A DNA stretch of 64,000 nt, taken from positions 6,054,646-6,118,645 of the forward strand of contig OZ007514.1 in the NCBI GenBank assembly GCA_963931865.1. Direction: 5' to 3'. The stretch comes from Axinella damicornis (taxonomy: Eukaryota; Porifera; Demospongiae; Axinellida; Axinellidae). Under the pieces are notes generated by a model. It ran no database searches, was not told the origin of the DNA, and saw only the letters and a list, made by a program, of their open reading frames with translations. Below, piece after piece: positions 45,159 through 55,344 of this stretch (the first letter of the stretch is position 1; every line of letters begins with the position of its first letter). The position numbers and the translations under genes were made by a program.

Positions 45159-45440
45159 CTAGTCACCATTCGTTTCTGCTTCAAAGGAAATTCTGCAAAT
45201 CTTCATGTGGTTGCAGACTTTGATCAGTCTCTGGTCACCCCATGACGTTGCAGTTAAAGGTTGGTATTTTGTTCGGGGTAGATCCTCTTTACTGTCTGCA
45301 ACTGTAGTCAGTGAATCTCCAATGCGGCTGGATGTATATAGAAGGTTGGTCTTCTTGAGCTTACAAGCTGTCTCATACGGAGGAGGGTTGATAGGAGACT
45401 GGATGGGAGCCAGTGGCACATACAGTCTGTCATCAGTGCC
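45159..45440 (-). CDS. FTSJ1/TRM7-like C-terminal exon, copy B (best preserved)
   Basis: An acceptor (AG at 45441-45442) is followed by an open frame to a stop at 45159. It contains YVPLAPIQSPINPPPYETAC then KLKKTNLL, matching the order found at the end of animal FTSJ1 (PTQPPISPPYQEACTLK in the human protein). FTSJ1 makes 2'-O-methyl at tRNA positions 32 and 34 with a WD-repeat or THADA-type partner. The last 45 residues are not conserved in the family. An in-frame exon alone does not show the gene works: the upstream exons of this copy are damaged (see 46583-46700). Confidence 0.65.
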   Translation of the reverse strand, partial: GTDDRLYVPLAPIQSPINPPPYETACKLKKTNLLYTSSRIGDSLTTVADSKEDLPRTKYQPLTATSWGDQRLIKVCNHMKICRISFEAETNGD

Positions 45441-45500
45441 CTATGACCACGGATACAAACATAGATGAAGGATGCTTTGTGTGTGTATGTGTGTACCATG

Positions 45501-46110
45501 TAGCCTCGTTCCCAGGCCATCGCCCAGCTTTTTGTCGCTTGCAGTACGGTAAAGCGGGGAGGGCCTGGTACATTTCCTCACGTGAGCATGACTCACCATA
45601 ATTGTGATCCGGAAGGGGATTGACCATATTGTAGGGAGGAGGTTATGGCACACACCCTCTGCAGAAGAAGGATCAAGATGAGTTAGCCACTAGGCATACA
45701 TGCACACACATGTACAAATAGTGTACTGTGCAGTCTCACTATAGTGACCATAGTATATAGTGGTCGACTAGATTTTAGGAGCTATTTCCCAGGCCAATAG
45801 CAACATGCACTCCCAAATTTTGTACTGCAATTGATGCTGGCAATGATCAAGGTTGGGAATGAGGCCTGGGGGAGGCTGGGAATGAGGCCGGGGGAGGCTG
45901 GGAATGAGGCTGAGGGGAGGCTGGGAATGAGGCTGGGGGGAGGCTGGGAATGAGGCTGGGGGAGGCTGGGAATGAGGCCGGGGGAGGCTGGGAATGAGGC
46001 TGGGGGAGGCTGGGAATGAGGCTGGGGGAGGCTGGGAATGGGAAGGCAAGCTGTGCTAATGCAAAGGGCTGGCAACCAGAAATGAAAATATTGTCGCTAT
46101 GGTAACACAC
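45501..46110. repeat. MITE half, FTSJ1 exon remnant and MITE-derived minisatellite
   Basis: 45501-45580 is a half MITE (TAGCCTCGTTCCCAGGCC ... GGGCCTGGTACATTTCC). 45592-45650 (minus) is the exon remnant with AATCCCCTTCCGGATCACAA. 45855-46045 is an array of about nine 20-21 bp units GAGGCTGGGAATGAGGCTGG, the same unit as at 32.7 kb in the other orientation. Confidence 0.7.
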
Positions 46111-46174
46111 ATTTGCTATGTTCATTGGTAGAGGTACGTGCAATGAAATTCCAGGTTTGTATGATGATAAAATC

Positions 46175-46319
46175 AGTATCACCATAGTACCAAGCTATAC
46201 CGGAAACATATCACTCGTTTGTCGCCTTCGGCGTTGTTACTCATGCTTCGCACTCGTTACAATACTACGGCAACAAACTCGTGATATTTTCCGGTATAGC
46301 TTTGTACTACGGTGATACT
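46175..46319. mobile_element. MITE, copy 2, TIR AGTATCACC...
   Basis: Inverse copy of 7232-7380 with ends AGTATCACCATAGTACCAAG and TACTACGGTGATACT. Internal differences are about one in ten. The flank (GAAATTCCAGGTTTGTATGA) is also shared with the other copy. Confidence 0.7.
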
Positions 46320-46582
46320 TATATAGTATCATCGTCATGGCCAAAGAGAAATTCTAACACCCTTTGCAAACTGCAGGTCATAAAAATTACAAATTACAAT
46401 ATTCACATCCTCAATCCAATGTCATTCCAAGATTGCTGTAAGCTCATTCGCCAGGAGTCATTGAGCAGGAACAAAATGAGAAGCAAAAGAGGAGCTTGCA
46501 ACACTTGGAATAGGGCCATCCCAGGATGTGTAATGTATAACTGATAACTCACAGTCAGCAGCAGATGAGCCGGGACGTATAA

Positions 46583-46700
46583 TTATTCGTTCAGGTGGTG
46601 CTGTCCAGTGATGTCAGGTGCCTCATCACCAAATGCTAGGTCTGCTATGCCATGCACCCTCAAAAACATAGTCGATGATTTTCATCAGCTGTTGATTCTG
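46583..46700 (-). pseudogene. FTSJ1/TRM7-like exon with the catalytic-site region, copy B
   Basis: The minus strand reads MKIIDYVFEG in one frame and ADLAFGDEAPDITGQHHLNE in another. In FTSJ1 the corresponding stretch is continuous (EIIxxF-G, then ADLVVCDGAPDVTGLHD), where the CDGAPD word holds the catalytic Asp of the K-D-K-E tetrad. Here C is replaced (GDEAPD), a frameshift lies between the halves, and a TAA follows soon. So this is a decayed exon. Confidence 0.65.
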
Positions 46701-48086
46701 AATGTAGGAGACATCAGTGTATGAATTCAGTGTATGTGTGTGTGTGTGAGGGAGGGAGGAACTAACCCGGTATTCTTAATTTGGGAGCATTACATTATGA
46801 CAATGGAAACATGCATACAAACATAGACTAGGGCATGTATATACAAATGTATGTACTATGCATGTTGTGCTTAGTATACAGTGATCTCATCACGTGGTCA
46901 TTAGGTTGATGCAAGGGAGGGAGTGGCATCAGCAGTTAGGAAAGACAGGCCCTGATGTGCAAGGTATGAAGTCAACCTTGTTCCTGGCTCCTCCCCAGCT
47001 ATTGCTGCATACTGTACAGAGAGTCAGCAGAGGAGCCGGGAAGACTGGTGCCGTACTGCTCCATGCATGGGTCATGTGAGTCCCGCTATATGCTGCTGAT
47101 GCCACTCCCCCATCCTGCATCCACCAAACATCCTCTCTACAACATCTTCCAAGCTCTGCAAACCGATAATGGTTGACAGCCCATTATACCGTACAAGTTC
47201 CTGCCCAAGTTATGTGGGTTCCAGGATTGCTGTACTGGAGGGGTGTACAACGAGTGGTAGTATTCCGTATACGACTCACCATAATTGCATGTGATCCAGG
47301 AGGGGATTGGCCATTGTAGAGGTGTAACCAGGCGGAGGTTTGGAATTCTGGTACACAACAAATGTCTCTGGAGAAGAAGGATTGAGATGAGTTATCCACT
47401 AGACACACACAACATACATGTACAGTGTAATGTGCAGTCTCACTGTAGTGACTATAGTAGTGGTCGACTAGATAGATCTTAGGAGTCAGACATTTCTCAG
47501 GCCAATAGCTACAGTCTGCACAGCCCAAACTTTCCAGGCCCCAGGCCGGGGCAGCCCGGGAATGAGGCTGGGAATGAGGCTTGGGGGAGGCTGGGTATAA
47601 GGTAGTATATATAGCATGCAATGTCACAGAGTGTAGTAGTTTTGCCTCATTCCCAGGCTCCTCCCCAGCTTTTTTTTCGCATACTGTAGTAGTGACAAAA
47701 AGCTGGGGAGGAGCCTGGGAACAAGGCTATAGTAGTTCACAATTGTCGTGATTGTCACCAGTTCAGAGATCGCAAGTTGCAAGGTTACGCCTCTCAGTAC
47801 GGCAACAAGGCAGCTATCGTTTTAGCGTCAAAACAATGCATGGTTAGAACATGGTGAAGTGGGTATACCTGTTGGAATATTGGATCTCTTGGCAGGATAG
47901 TTCTTCAGCAGTCCATATGTAGATTCAAGACTTTTGTGAAACTATGTTTCTTGGAAACGGATCTCGCTAAGAAACTGCAAGCTTTCAGTCTTAAGAGGGT
48001 GTGTCTTCACCATGATCAATGTGAAATTCTGAAGCTGTGCTTATGCCATATTTTCTACCTGCAAAATATCCCAATGACATCCAGAC
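46701..48086. repeat. Repeat and intron remnants of FTSJ1-like copy C
   Basis: 46795-46935 resembles 40605-40800, 47750-48060 resembles 42115-42660 in order, and 47284-47380 (minus) is the remnant of the exon with GGxxxxxMANPLLDH. 47643-47728 is a hairpin MITE (CTCCTCCCCAGCTTTTT/AAAAAGCTGGGGAGGAG). Confidence 0.6.
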
Positions 48087-48484
48087 TTAGCCTCATTCCC
48101 AGGCCGTTCCCACCGCCAGTATTTCATCGCTTCCAGTATGAAATACGACGGGGAGAGGCCTGGGAGATCTGGTCACGTGCGATGCCATCAAGTAGACACA
48201 TGGTAGACACACGGAGGGCGGTGCCCAACGAAGAATCTCGACGTCCTGTGTTGTACTGTCCAATGGCTGGATATCAGAGCGTTCTCAAGGCAGATGATCG
48301 ATACCGTTTGTTGTTCACAACGCCGGGGACAGTACGACGCGAAACAGGTATTTTAACGGTTGGGCACCACCCCCATGTGTCTACCATCTGTCTACATGAC
48401 GTCATCGCACGTGACCAGATCTCTGTATTTCATACTGGAAGCGATGAAATACTGGAGGTGGGAACGGCCTGGGAACGAGGCTAA
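48087..48484. mobile_element. Foldback MITE of about 400 bp
   Basis: Arms TTAGCCTCATTCCCAGGCCG, CCAGTATTTCATCGCTTCCA / TGGAAGCGATGAAATACTGG and CGGCCTGGGAACGAGGCTAA. A second inner pair, GATCTGGTCACGTGCGATG / CATCGCACGTGACCAGATC, extends the stem. It lies within the copy C intron equivalent. Confidence 0.8.
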
Positions 48485-48506
48485 TCCAGACTTGCACTAA
48501 CCTTGT

Positions 48507-48925
48507 TCCCAGTCAGTAGGAGAAACATTTCTCCTACAGTCTAGGAACAAGGTTGGACTTGCACGTTAGGGCGCAGCTGTTGTAAAGAGTACCAATGCTA
48601 CCATTTCGACTTGTGTATACTGGTTCGTGTCCAACCTCCTCTGGGTATACGGGTACAGTCCTGTCTATGACGCTAGATCATATTTCTCTCACTCCAGAAG
48701 TTGGGGCTGAGCATAGGGCTTCTCTCACTCTTCCCTACGCCCCACCCCCAACTTTTGGAGCGAGAGAAATTCATTAGACTAACTTGCATGTATATAGCAA
48801 CTGAAAGTTTGCTTTCACCATACCTGCAAAATGTCCCCAATGTATATGATACATTCCAGACTTGCACTAACCTCGTTCCCAGTCGGTAGGTGAAACATTT
48901 CTCGTATGGCCTGGGAATGAGGTTA
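48507..48925. mobile_element. Two hairpin MITEs of a sub-family with GTAGGxGAAACATTTCTC loop
   Basis: 48507-48556 and 48870-48925 share AACCT(T/C)GTTCCCAGTC(A/G)GTAGG and the loop. A further inverted pair, CTCTCACTCCAGAAGTTGGG / CCCAACTTTTGGAGCGAGAG, spans 48690-48770. Confidence 0.65.
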
Positions 48926-48960
48926 GACTTGCATGTATATAGCACTGAACGTTTCCATAC

Positions 48961-49119
48961 CTATGCTGGAGTTTCTGCTGCTGCGTGGTCTATAGCAGGT
49001 GGCCCTCCCAAACAAGATCTTCAGCGGAGAGTATAGAGCAGCTGTACATTCTTGCCATGGAAGATCTTGGCCACAAAGTTCCCACCTTCTCTCAGGATAT
49101 GGGTTGTGATGTTCAGTGC
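48961..49119 (-). pseudogene. FTSJ1/TRM7-like methyltransferase exon, copy C, with 2-base insertion
   Basis: Acceptor CAG (ending 49120) and donor GTATGG (from 48960) bound a 159 bp exon. One frame reads [20 protein letters not shown] then HGKNVQLLY. The next part is in another frame: SPLKILF and YRPRSSRNSSI, the segment that in animal FTSJ1 reads CAKPRSSRNSSIE. The shift is explained by a duplicated TA at the junction (CTATACTC). Every core motif is present, so decay is recent. Confidence 0.75.
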
Positions 49120-49660
49120 CTGTGAAGTATTGAGAGCAAAGAGGGCATATAATCAGGGGTGAGATGGGAATCGGCAGTCTCGTTCCCCGCCAGGAACAAA
49201 AGGACACAGAGGGGAACATTCAACCTGCTGTGACTCTTACCGTCTAGAATCTTAGTTGCACATGGACACTCTGCCTAACGTGAAGTTCAGTACAGTGAGA
49301 GGAATTCCTTAGATACCAGGCAATTAACCTGCATGCATTCTGCAGGTATATTTGCAGCCTCGTTCCCAGGCGCTCGGAAAGGGGCTGGGAATGAGGCTAG
49401 TACATTCGATTCACTAGCATGTTTTACTACCCAGAAGTCACCACGTTCTGATTGGGTACACTCATTGATCTCCATAGTTACATACACGTCCTCTCTAGCC
49501 TCGTCCCAGGCCCCGACCAGCTTTTCGTCGCTTGTAGTACGGCAACTGGGCGGTACCTGGGGACGAGGCTATGTCCTCTCTACGCTGGATGTCATTGCAT
49601 AAGTGACTAGAAAATATGGCCAGCAAACTATAACAGCATGTCATTCATCACCTCTAGTTA
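49120..49660. mobile_element. Gene-free stretch with two hairpin MITEs
   Basis: 49357-49403 (CAGCCTCGTTCCCAGGCG...CTGGGAATGAGGCTAG) and 49496-49572 (TAGCCTCGTCCCAGGC...GGGGACGAGGCTA). No gene in the rest. Confidence 0.65.
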
Positions 49661-50190
49661 CACTTCTGGTAGGGGAAATATTGTGCCACGTAAATAATAT
49701 AAACAAGTAGCTTCACTCGCTTCGCTTGCTCAGCTACCCCTCGTTCACCTACGTGAGTAATCCGGCGCCGGACAGGTCTCTGTGCAGAGCTGCTGCTCTC
49801 CGATTGTGTCCGCTTCAGCTGCTGCTCCCCAATTGTGTCTGCTTCGACTGCTGCTCCCCGATTGCATCCGCTTCGACTGCTGCTTTCTAACCAATGCCCA
49901 ATGTTCTCGAACATTCTTCGCAGAGTTTGAGGTTCTGCATTCTGTAGATGACTTCTCCAGCCAACCAGCTGCAGGCCACCTGGCTATGATGCAAGAGCTG
50001 TGTGACTTGACTTGCAAGATCATTCTTAGCTGTGTTGAGGGGTGGGTGGTGTTGACCAAAGAACAAGTAGAACACTTTAACCCTTTGAAAGAGAAAGCAA
50101 TTCAACACTCTCAAATTACTTTCGCTATAATATTATAGTCAGTTGCTTATGAGTAAACCAATGGATGAATCATTACGTCACCTAGCACCT
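49661..50190. repeat. Short minisatellite and exon-like frame, unrecognised
   Basis: 49785-49885 has about three 36 bp units built on GACTGCTGCTCCCCGATTG and CCGCTTC. The same words occur inside the 51.9 kb transposon (52055-52085, inverted). A frame from about 49905 to 50138 reads EFEVLHSVDDFSSQPAAGHL and VVLTKEQVEHFNPLKEKA, of protein-like composition but unknown family. Bases 49668-49710 resemble 16700-16745. Confidence 0.4.
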
Positions 50191-51202
50191 GGTCTCATTC
50201 CTATAGGCCTTCACAGTCTTTGATTGCTTACAGCATGAGAATACGTAGGGGGGAGGCCTGGGAGATCTGGTTACGTGCACTGACGTCAGATAGACACACA
50301 GAGGGTGCTGTAGTCTATCAAGCCAGACCGATTTCTCTTGCTCAGGAAGTTGGGCGAGGCCGTAGGAGTGCAGGTGTGAGAAGGATCAGTCCACACAGAC
50401 TAACTGTAACCTAGCCAGTATGCACACACAGTGGAATCAACTGCATCTAAACTTTGCATACTCCATACTAAGTTCACTGCAATTTCAGCAACACAAAAAG
50501 GGAACACTGCTCTCACTACAGCGTCATAGGGGTGTCTCAAATCACTAAAAAATGGACTGGAATGGTGGAACTGAAATGGACTATGGAATCCGGAAGAAAC
50601 GCCCAGAAAGATTATTTCCATGGCACTGACTACTGGGCTGTGCTGCCTGGCTATTTAGTAACCTCCTCACAGCCAGCTCTACCTCCTAACATGGCAATGG
50701 CCTACATTCATGCATCACTTTCACAACTTTGATGGAGTTGAGTGTTTACATGAAAGTAATTTAACCTCAACCACAAATCAGTTTACTCGGAATAGCCAAT
50801 TAGCTGGACTCCTTAGTGGTACCTAATTGAGGGCCCCAATATAACACATCCAAAATGAACAGAGGTACCACTAGAGGGTATTTACTGATGAACATTATGA
50901 GGTGATATAATGCATGAAAATTATTCTACAGTACACAGAAATAAGCTTGGCTGGTGTGCTGCCTTAACCTCGTTCCCAGCACCGTCTCGGGCCTGGGAAC
51001 GAGGCTAGTGCTATGGATGTCCGAAATGGCACATCAGTCACCCTACAGAACAGGAGTGCTGTTTCTGCTAATTTCGGTTTAATTGATATGTCAAAATGTG
51101 CCAGAATTGGTTTCCAAAATAGCATGGAACATACATACACACATGCTCCCAACCTCTCCATAATACAAGACGCAGTACGTGCTGACACTTGTTGCTGAAA
51201 AC
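50191..51202. repeat. Gene-free stretch with MITE parts
   Basis: 50191-50290 is the end of a long MITE (GGGGAGGCCTGGGAGATCTG, as at 48151). 50966-51009 is a hairpin (AACCTCGTTCCCAGC...GCCTGGGAACGAGGCTA). 51027-51125 resembles 22870-22965. Nothing coding is supported. Confidence 0.5.
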
Positions 51203-51920
51203 AATAAATTCGCTGTTCTCATGCACCCCGAATCTATCCTCAATTGTTTCATTAAACGTTGCATGATTTGGCTAAGAAATTGTGCTGAATTTAATGGTGT
51301 TCCCATTTTGAAAATCCACGGTCTGAAGTACGAACAACATTCAAAAATTATACTTGATACCATCTTACACACCTATACTCTAGCCCCACCTCCATGCTCC
51401 CACCAACCCCCGGCCCCACCCATCCCAGCCCCACCCACCTACCCCCATGCACCCACCCCCCATGCTCCCACCCTCCCCAGCCCCACCCACCCCCATGCTT
51501 CCCCCCCCCCCCCTCCCCAGCCCCATCCACCCCCATGCTCCCCCCCTCCCATGCTCCCCCCCTCCCATGCTCCCACCCCACCCTGGTGGTGAAAGTTCGT
51601 AGCTAGGGTTAGGTTAGGGTGAGGGCTCACCTCACCTTTACCTAACCCGAGCTAAACCAAACCCAAATGACAAATATACAATTTGATGCTCTTTATATAC
51701 TCGCAGGGAGCCAGCCGGCAACGCGTGACCCAGCCATGTAACGCTCTAATTTGATTGGTTAGTATCCGCGTGAAACAATTGCGCGTGCCTGGCAAATGTG
51801 CACGCGCAGACCACAACCAACGAGGAGCGTGTCCGCGTCTTTGTCGTTTTCTGGTACTACTCACCTCGATCCTCTGGTAGGTCCTCTGCCATTGGCACTC
51901 CTTCTGTTGCTGTCGTTGTA
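51203..51920. repeat. Segmental duplication copy 2, left part
   Basis: Near-identical to 25535-26307. The main difference is a shorter G/C-rich minisatellite here (51388-51590 against 25725-25975). It ends at GTTGTA (51915-51920), the target-site duplication of the inserted transposon. Confidence 0.9.
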
Positions 51921-53181
51921 GGGGTCAACTGACTTATACGGACTCAATACTTAAGGGGGTATTACTAAAGTTCGAGTTCGAGTTCGAGTTCGAGTTCGAG
52001 TTCGAGTTCGAGTTCGAGTTCGAGTTCGAGTTCGAGTTCGAGTTCGAGAGCAGCAGCAGCTGAAGCGGACGCAATCGGGGAGAAGCAGCTCTTCAGAGAG
52101 CTTCGAGTTCGAGTTCGATCATAGATAATATGGGCAGACAGAGTTCCAGATGGAAGATAGTGACTGTCACCTTTATGCTGCTGTCTTTTGAGTGTGCAAC
52201 GTATAGGAACAGCCCAGCTACTCAGAGGTAAAGTGATTTGTCAGACATTGCACGTTCTCAAGGCCAGTAGCTCTAGTTGGAATTTTGTCTCAGATACATG
52301 ACGATGATCATGACACCATGTTCCTTACCTTCAGGAGCCTGACAAGAATCTTGCAGTGACTATAACGGAAAATTGTATGTATTGAAGTTGGACTCTAATG
52401 TTAGGTTTCTCCTTACAAACTATAATAATTATTGTACACTCCATTGTTGTCAATGACTTATTTCCAACTGGGGTCCAAGTAGGACAGCCATATGCATAGT
52501 CCATAATTATAGCTACTGTAGGACAAAACACAGGTCCATAGTCTGCGAATTGACCACTGCTTCATTTTCCATCAACGATGTTGTTTGCATCTTTGCTCCG
52601 GCACAATACTGTGGTGCTATCTACTTAAGTCATTGTAGTACAGGCACATGACAGTATACGCAGTGAGCAACATATATATATCACATATGTAATGACATCA
52701 GCATGCACTATAGTGGGTGTGGTTTGGAGATGGATGAATCTCAAAACTGAATGGAACGTGTGAATATAACAACAAAAAATGTGTGTGTGTGCTTTGAAAA
52801 AATAGTAGCTACTCTATATCAATCCCACAGCTGCAGTTCAATGCAATTGAAACATGTTCCCGTGTGATTGGCATATCAAGATCCACGATGATCCTAGGTG
52901 GTAGAACAGTTAGATTGCTGCAAGCGACGATAAGCTGGGCGGGGCCTGGGAACGAGGCTAGCAGCCTAGCACCTGGCATTATGTAGGAGAAAATCCTAGC
53001 GCTGTAGGGGCGGTACCGGTATACTACGACAGGAATTACGGTGTGTACTGCGCGCGCGCGACCGTCAACTCGAACTCGAACTCGAACTCGAACTCGAACT
53101 TTAGCAATCCCCTACTTAAGGTATATTAGGGACAGGGCAGGTACTAATTATCCATGTTGTCCGTATAAGTCAGTTGATCCC
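51921..53181. mobile_element. Complete 1261 bp non-autonomous DNA transposon with 6 bp target-site duplication
   Basis: The ends are inverted copies (left GGGGTCAACTGACTTATA, right, read inward, GGGATCAACTGACTTATA; 22 of 23 matching) and are flanked by GTTGTA at 51915-51920 and 53182-53187. The paralogous copy at 25.5-26.4 kb has a single GTTGTA and no insert. Just inside both ends lies CTTAAG, then AAAGTTCGAG..., i.e. a (GAGTTC)n array in inverted orientation: about 12 or more units on the left (51971-52048), about 5 on the right (53068-53100). No open frame longer than about 70 codons and no transposase motif. The 6 bp duplication does not fit hAT (8), piggyBac (TTAA) or mariner (TA). Dada-type elements have 6-7 bp. 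Superfamily open. Confidence 0.9.
51971..52048. repeat. (GAGTTC)n subterminal array, left
   Basis: A pure hexamer array (GTTCGA units) of about 78 bases that belongs to the long terminal inverted repeat of the 1261 bp element. The right-hand counterpart is shorter (53068-53100), so the two arrays changed length independently. Confidence 0.9.
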
Positions 53182-53187
53182 GTTGTA

Positions 53188-53270
53188 GTTAACTTCACAG
53201 GCCTTCTTCGATCTACGCCTCCCGTTTACTCCGAATGCCTTTCAGCAGGCAGCTAGTAATCTGGTACTGC
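53188..53270. repeat. Segmental duplication copy 2, right part
   Basis: Continues the match to copy 1 (GTTAACTTCACAGGCC through CTAGTAATCTGGTACTG, 26308-26387) after the transposon. The two copies diverge at the end of this block. Confidence 0.9.
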
Positions 53271-53381
53271 CCACTCCATGAAATTCAAACCTCGTTCCCA
53301 TGCGGACTCCATGGAGTCTGGGGACGAGGTTTAGAGTTTATTCTAGTCCCATCACTAGCACTACCGGCTACTGTATGCAGA

Positions 53382-53489
53382 ATGGGCCGGGCCTCACGTC
53401 CAAAGACGAACGTCTACCGACTAGCTAAGAGAGCAAGGAGTGCCGACAAGCTCATTCATGAAGAGTATGGCAACTGCTCGGGTACATAG
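53382..53489 (+). pseudogene. Possible FTSJ1-like first exon (plus strand)
   Basis: From an ATG the frame reads MGRASRPKTNVYRLAKRARS and stops at TAG after 35 codons. Animal FTSJ1 begins [20 protein letters not shown] then WRARSAFKL, so the start, the VY-RLAK word and RARSA-KL are alike while about four residues are missing. The K of the catalytic tetrad lies in this region in the family. It lies on the strand opposite to the three partial copies at 40-49 kb, 4 kb away. Likely a decayed or misplaced first exon. Homology by eye only. Confidence 0.4.
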
Positions 53490-54490
53490 CTAATTTGTTC
53501 TGTTTGTTGTATGCTGCAGGCAGTATCAAATCTACTCAGGGAATAGATCATATCAGTCAGAATAGATCATGTCCCTTTCTAGATCTGGTGCTTTCCATTT
53601 CGTGCTGTCATCAAGTAATCCCCTCCCCTCCCTCTTGTGCCCTTCCCACGCCACTCCTCCTGCCTTCAATGTGTGTAGTGCCACCTTCAATTGCAGTGGA
53701 TTCACTCTGATCAATAACAGTCATGTCAACACATAAATCACTTTACAGGGGGCGAGATCACTTTACAAAGCCTCGTTCCCCGCCTCCCCGGCCTTCAATG
53801 CCTCTAGTTTTTTATCGCTTACAGTATGCAAAACTGCGGGGAGATGGCCTTAGCATGTGATCCGCCGCACAGCTTACGTCACGGATTCTGGACAGACTAG
53901 CTTAGTTACATTCCCATACACAGCTACAGAGTAGAAAACTGAAGCAAGTTCCAGTGAAAATGTGATACAGTCAAAGATGATGCAAGAACTAATAGTCAAC
54001 AACTGAAAAGTAAACGGTTTACACAAATCTCCCACTGATGGTAACGCCGAATGTTCGTATCCAATTTACTGCATGGATGTTCCGGTAATTGGAGTATCGG
54101 GCTCAGTCGATTGGGGGGTACTTTCCGGGCTGGTCCAATCAGACTCGTGAGTTGGAAGGAGTATAGTTTGTGGGACGGAGGGTGTATCACCATCGATCTG
54201 CAAAATGGTCCACATGGCGTTTTCTTAGCTGGTCATTGCCTACCTTCATGAGTTAAATCAGCAGACCGAGCCTCTCCGCCGCCACACCTGGTAGCCATGG
54301 CGCTCCAGGTCTTAGGTTTCTAGCCATCACAATCGCCAATGAGGAATGCTTGTGGGTGTGCATGTTTGATTCTGCTTACTGCTGACATATCGGTCACAAC
54401 TCGGTTTCAATAGGTCAAGTCAAGTGTGAATTCTTGTTCCCATGAGCAGTTGACTGTGAGTCTCATCAGCGGTAGCATGAGGTGTACGTA
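53490..54490. other. Gene-free stretch with two MITE hairpins
   Basis: A hairpin ends just before (53286-53333, ACCTCGTTCCCATGCGGACT/AGTCTGGGGACGAGGT) and a diverged MITE lies at 53767-53852. No exon is supported. Confidence 0.4.
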
Positions 54491-55320
54491 TGGAGCATTT
54501 AGTGCCAAAATTCGAACTACCGTATGCAAATTTGTTGAGGTCGCTCAGAAATGTCATGAGGTTCAAATATGTATGAGGTTGTTCAAGAATGTATGAGATC
54601 GCTCAGAAATGTATGAGGTTGCTTAGAAATATTATGAGGTCGCTCAGAAATGTTACTAGATAATGTCGCTTGAACATGTGCAGTCGCTCAATAATACCAT
54701 GGTCATGGGATCGTCGGTCAGCTGCTTGGATTGCCTGGTGGTTTCAAATCTCTGAGGGAGCCGAACGTTTGGAGTCGCTCAATACATTTGCAAGAAGTGA
54801 CCACCGTGCACGCTATGTTTCAACTAATTTTTTTACTGTGCACGTGTGGGTGTGGCTTTACATGTACACGTGACCACACTTACGAACTAATGTCTGTCCT
54901 GTTCCCAGGCCTTGATTGCACAATGGGAACAAGACCTGATAATTGGCTAGGCAAGCTTGATCACAGCTTGATGGCACTGTGGGGTCACAAGGTCAAACTG
55001 TGTCTACCGCTCTGAGCAGCAGATTTCTCGCTCTCTCAAAGTTGTCTGCCATCAATAACATGCATGCGCTTGCCTGGCCCTGTGACTTGGAGCTGTACAT
55101 GGCTAGGCTTGCTCTGACCATAGTAGTCTGGCTTGGCTAGGCTGGTTTTGAATTGTATCACTCTCATAGAATTACCGACCGACCTCCTGATATAGCCGAG
55201 TGACCTCATAACATTTCTGAGCGACCCCATAACTGTTTTAAGCGACCTCATAACATTTCTGAGCGACCTCGTCAAATTTGGGAACTGGCATTTGAATTTT
55301 GGCACTAAAACACTCAATAG
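54491..55320. mobile_element. TIR element of about 830 bp with repeated TGAGGTCGCTCAGAAATGT
   Basis: The outer arms carry TTTAGTGCCAAAATTC (54498) and its inverse GAATTTTGGCACTAAAA (55294). Inside each arm are several units of ATGAGGTCGCTCAGAAATGT (54535-54665) or the inverse (55190-55278). The core, about 520 bp, has no gene. Target duplications not resolved. Confidence 0.65.
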
Positions 55321-55344
55321 AGGTGAGATCATTTTGCTGATCTA

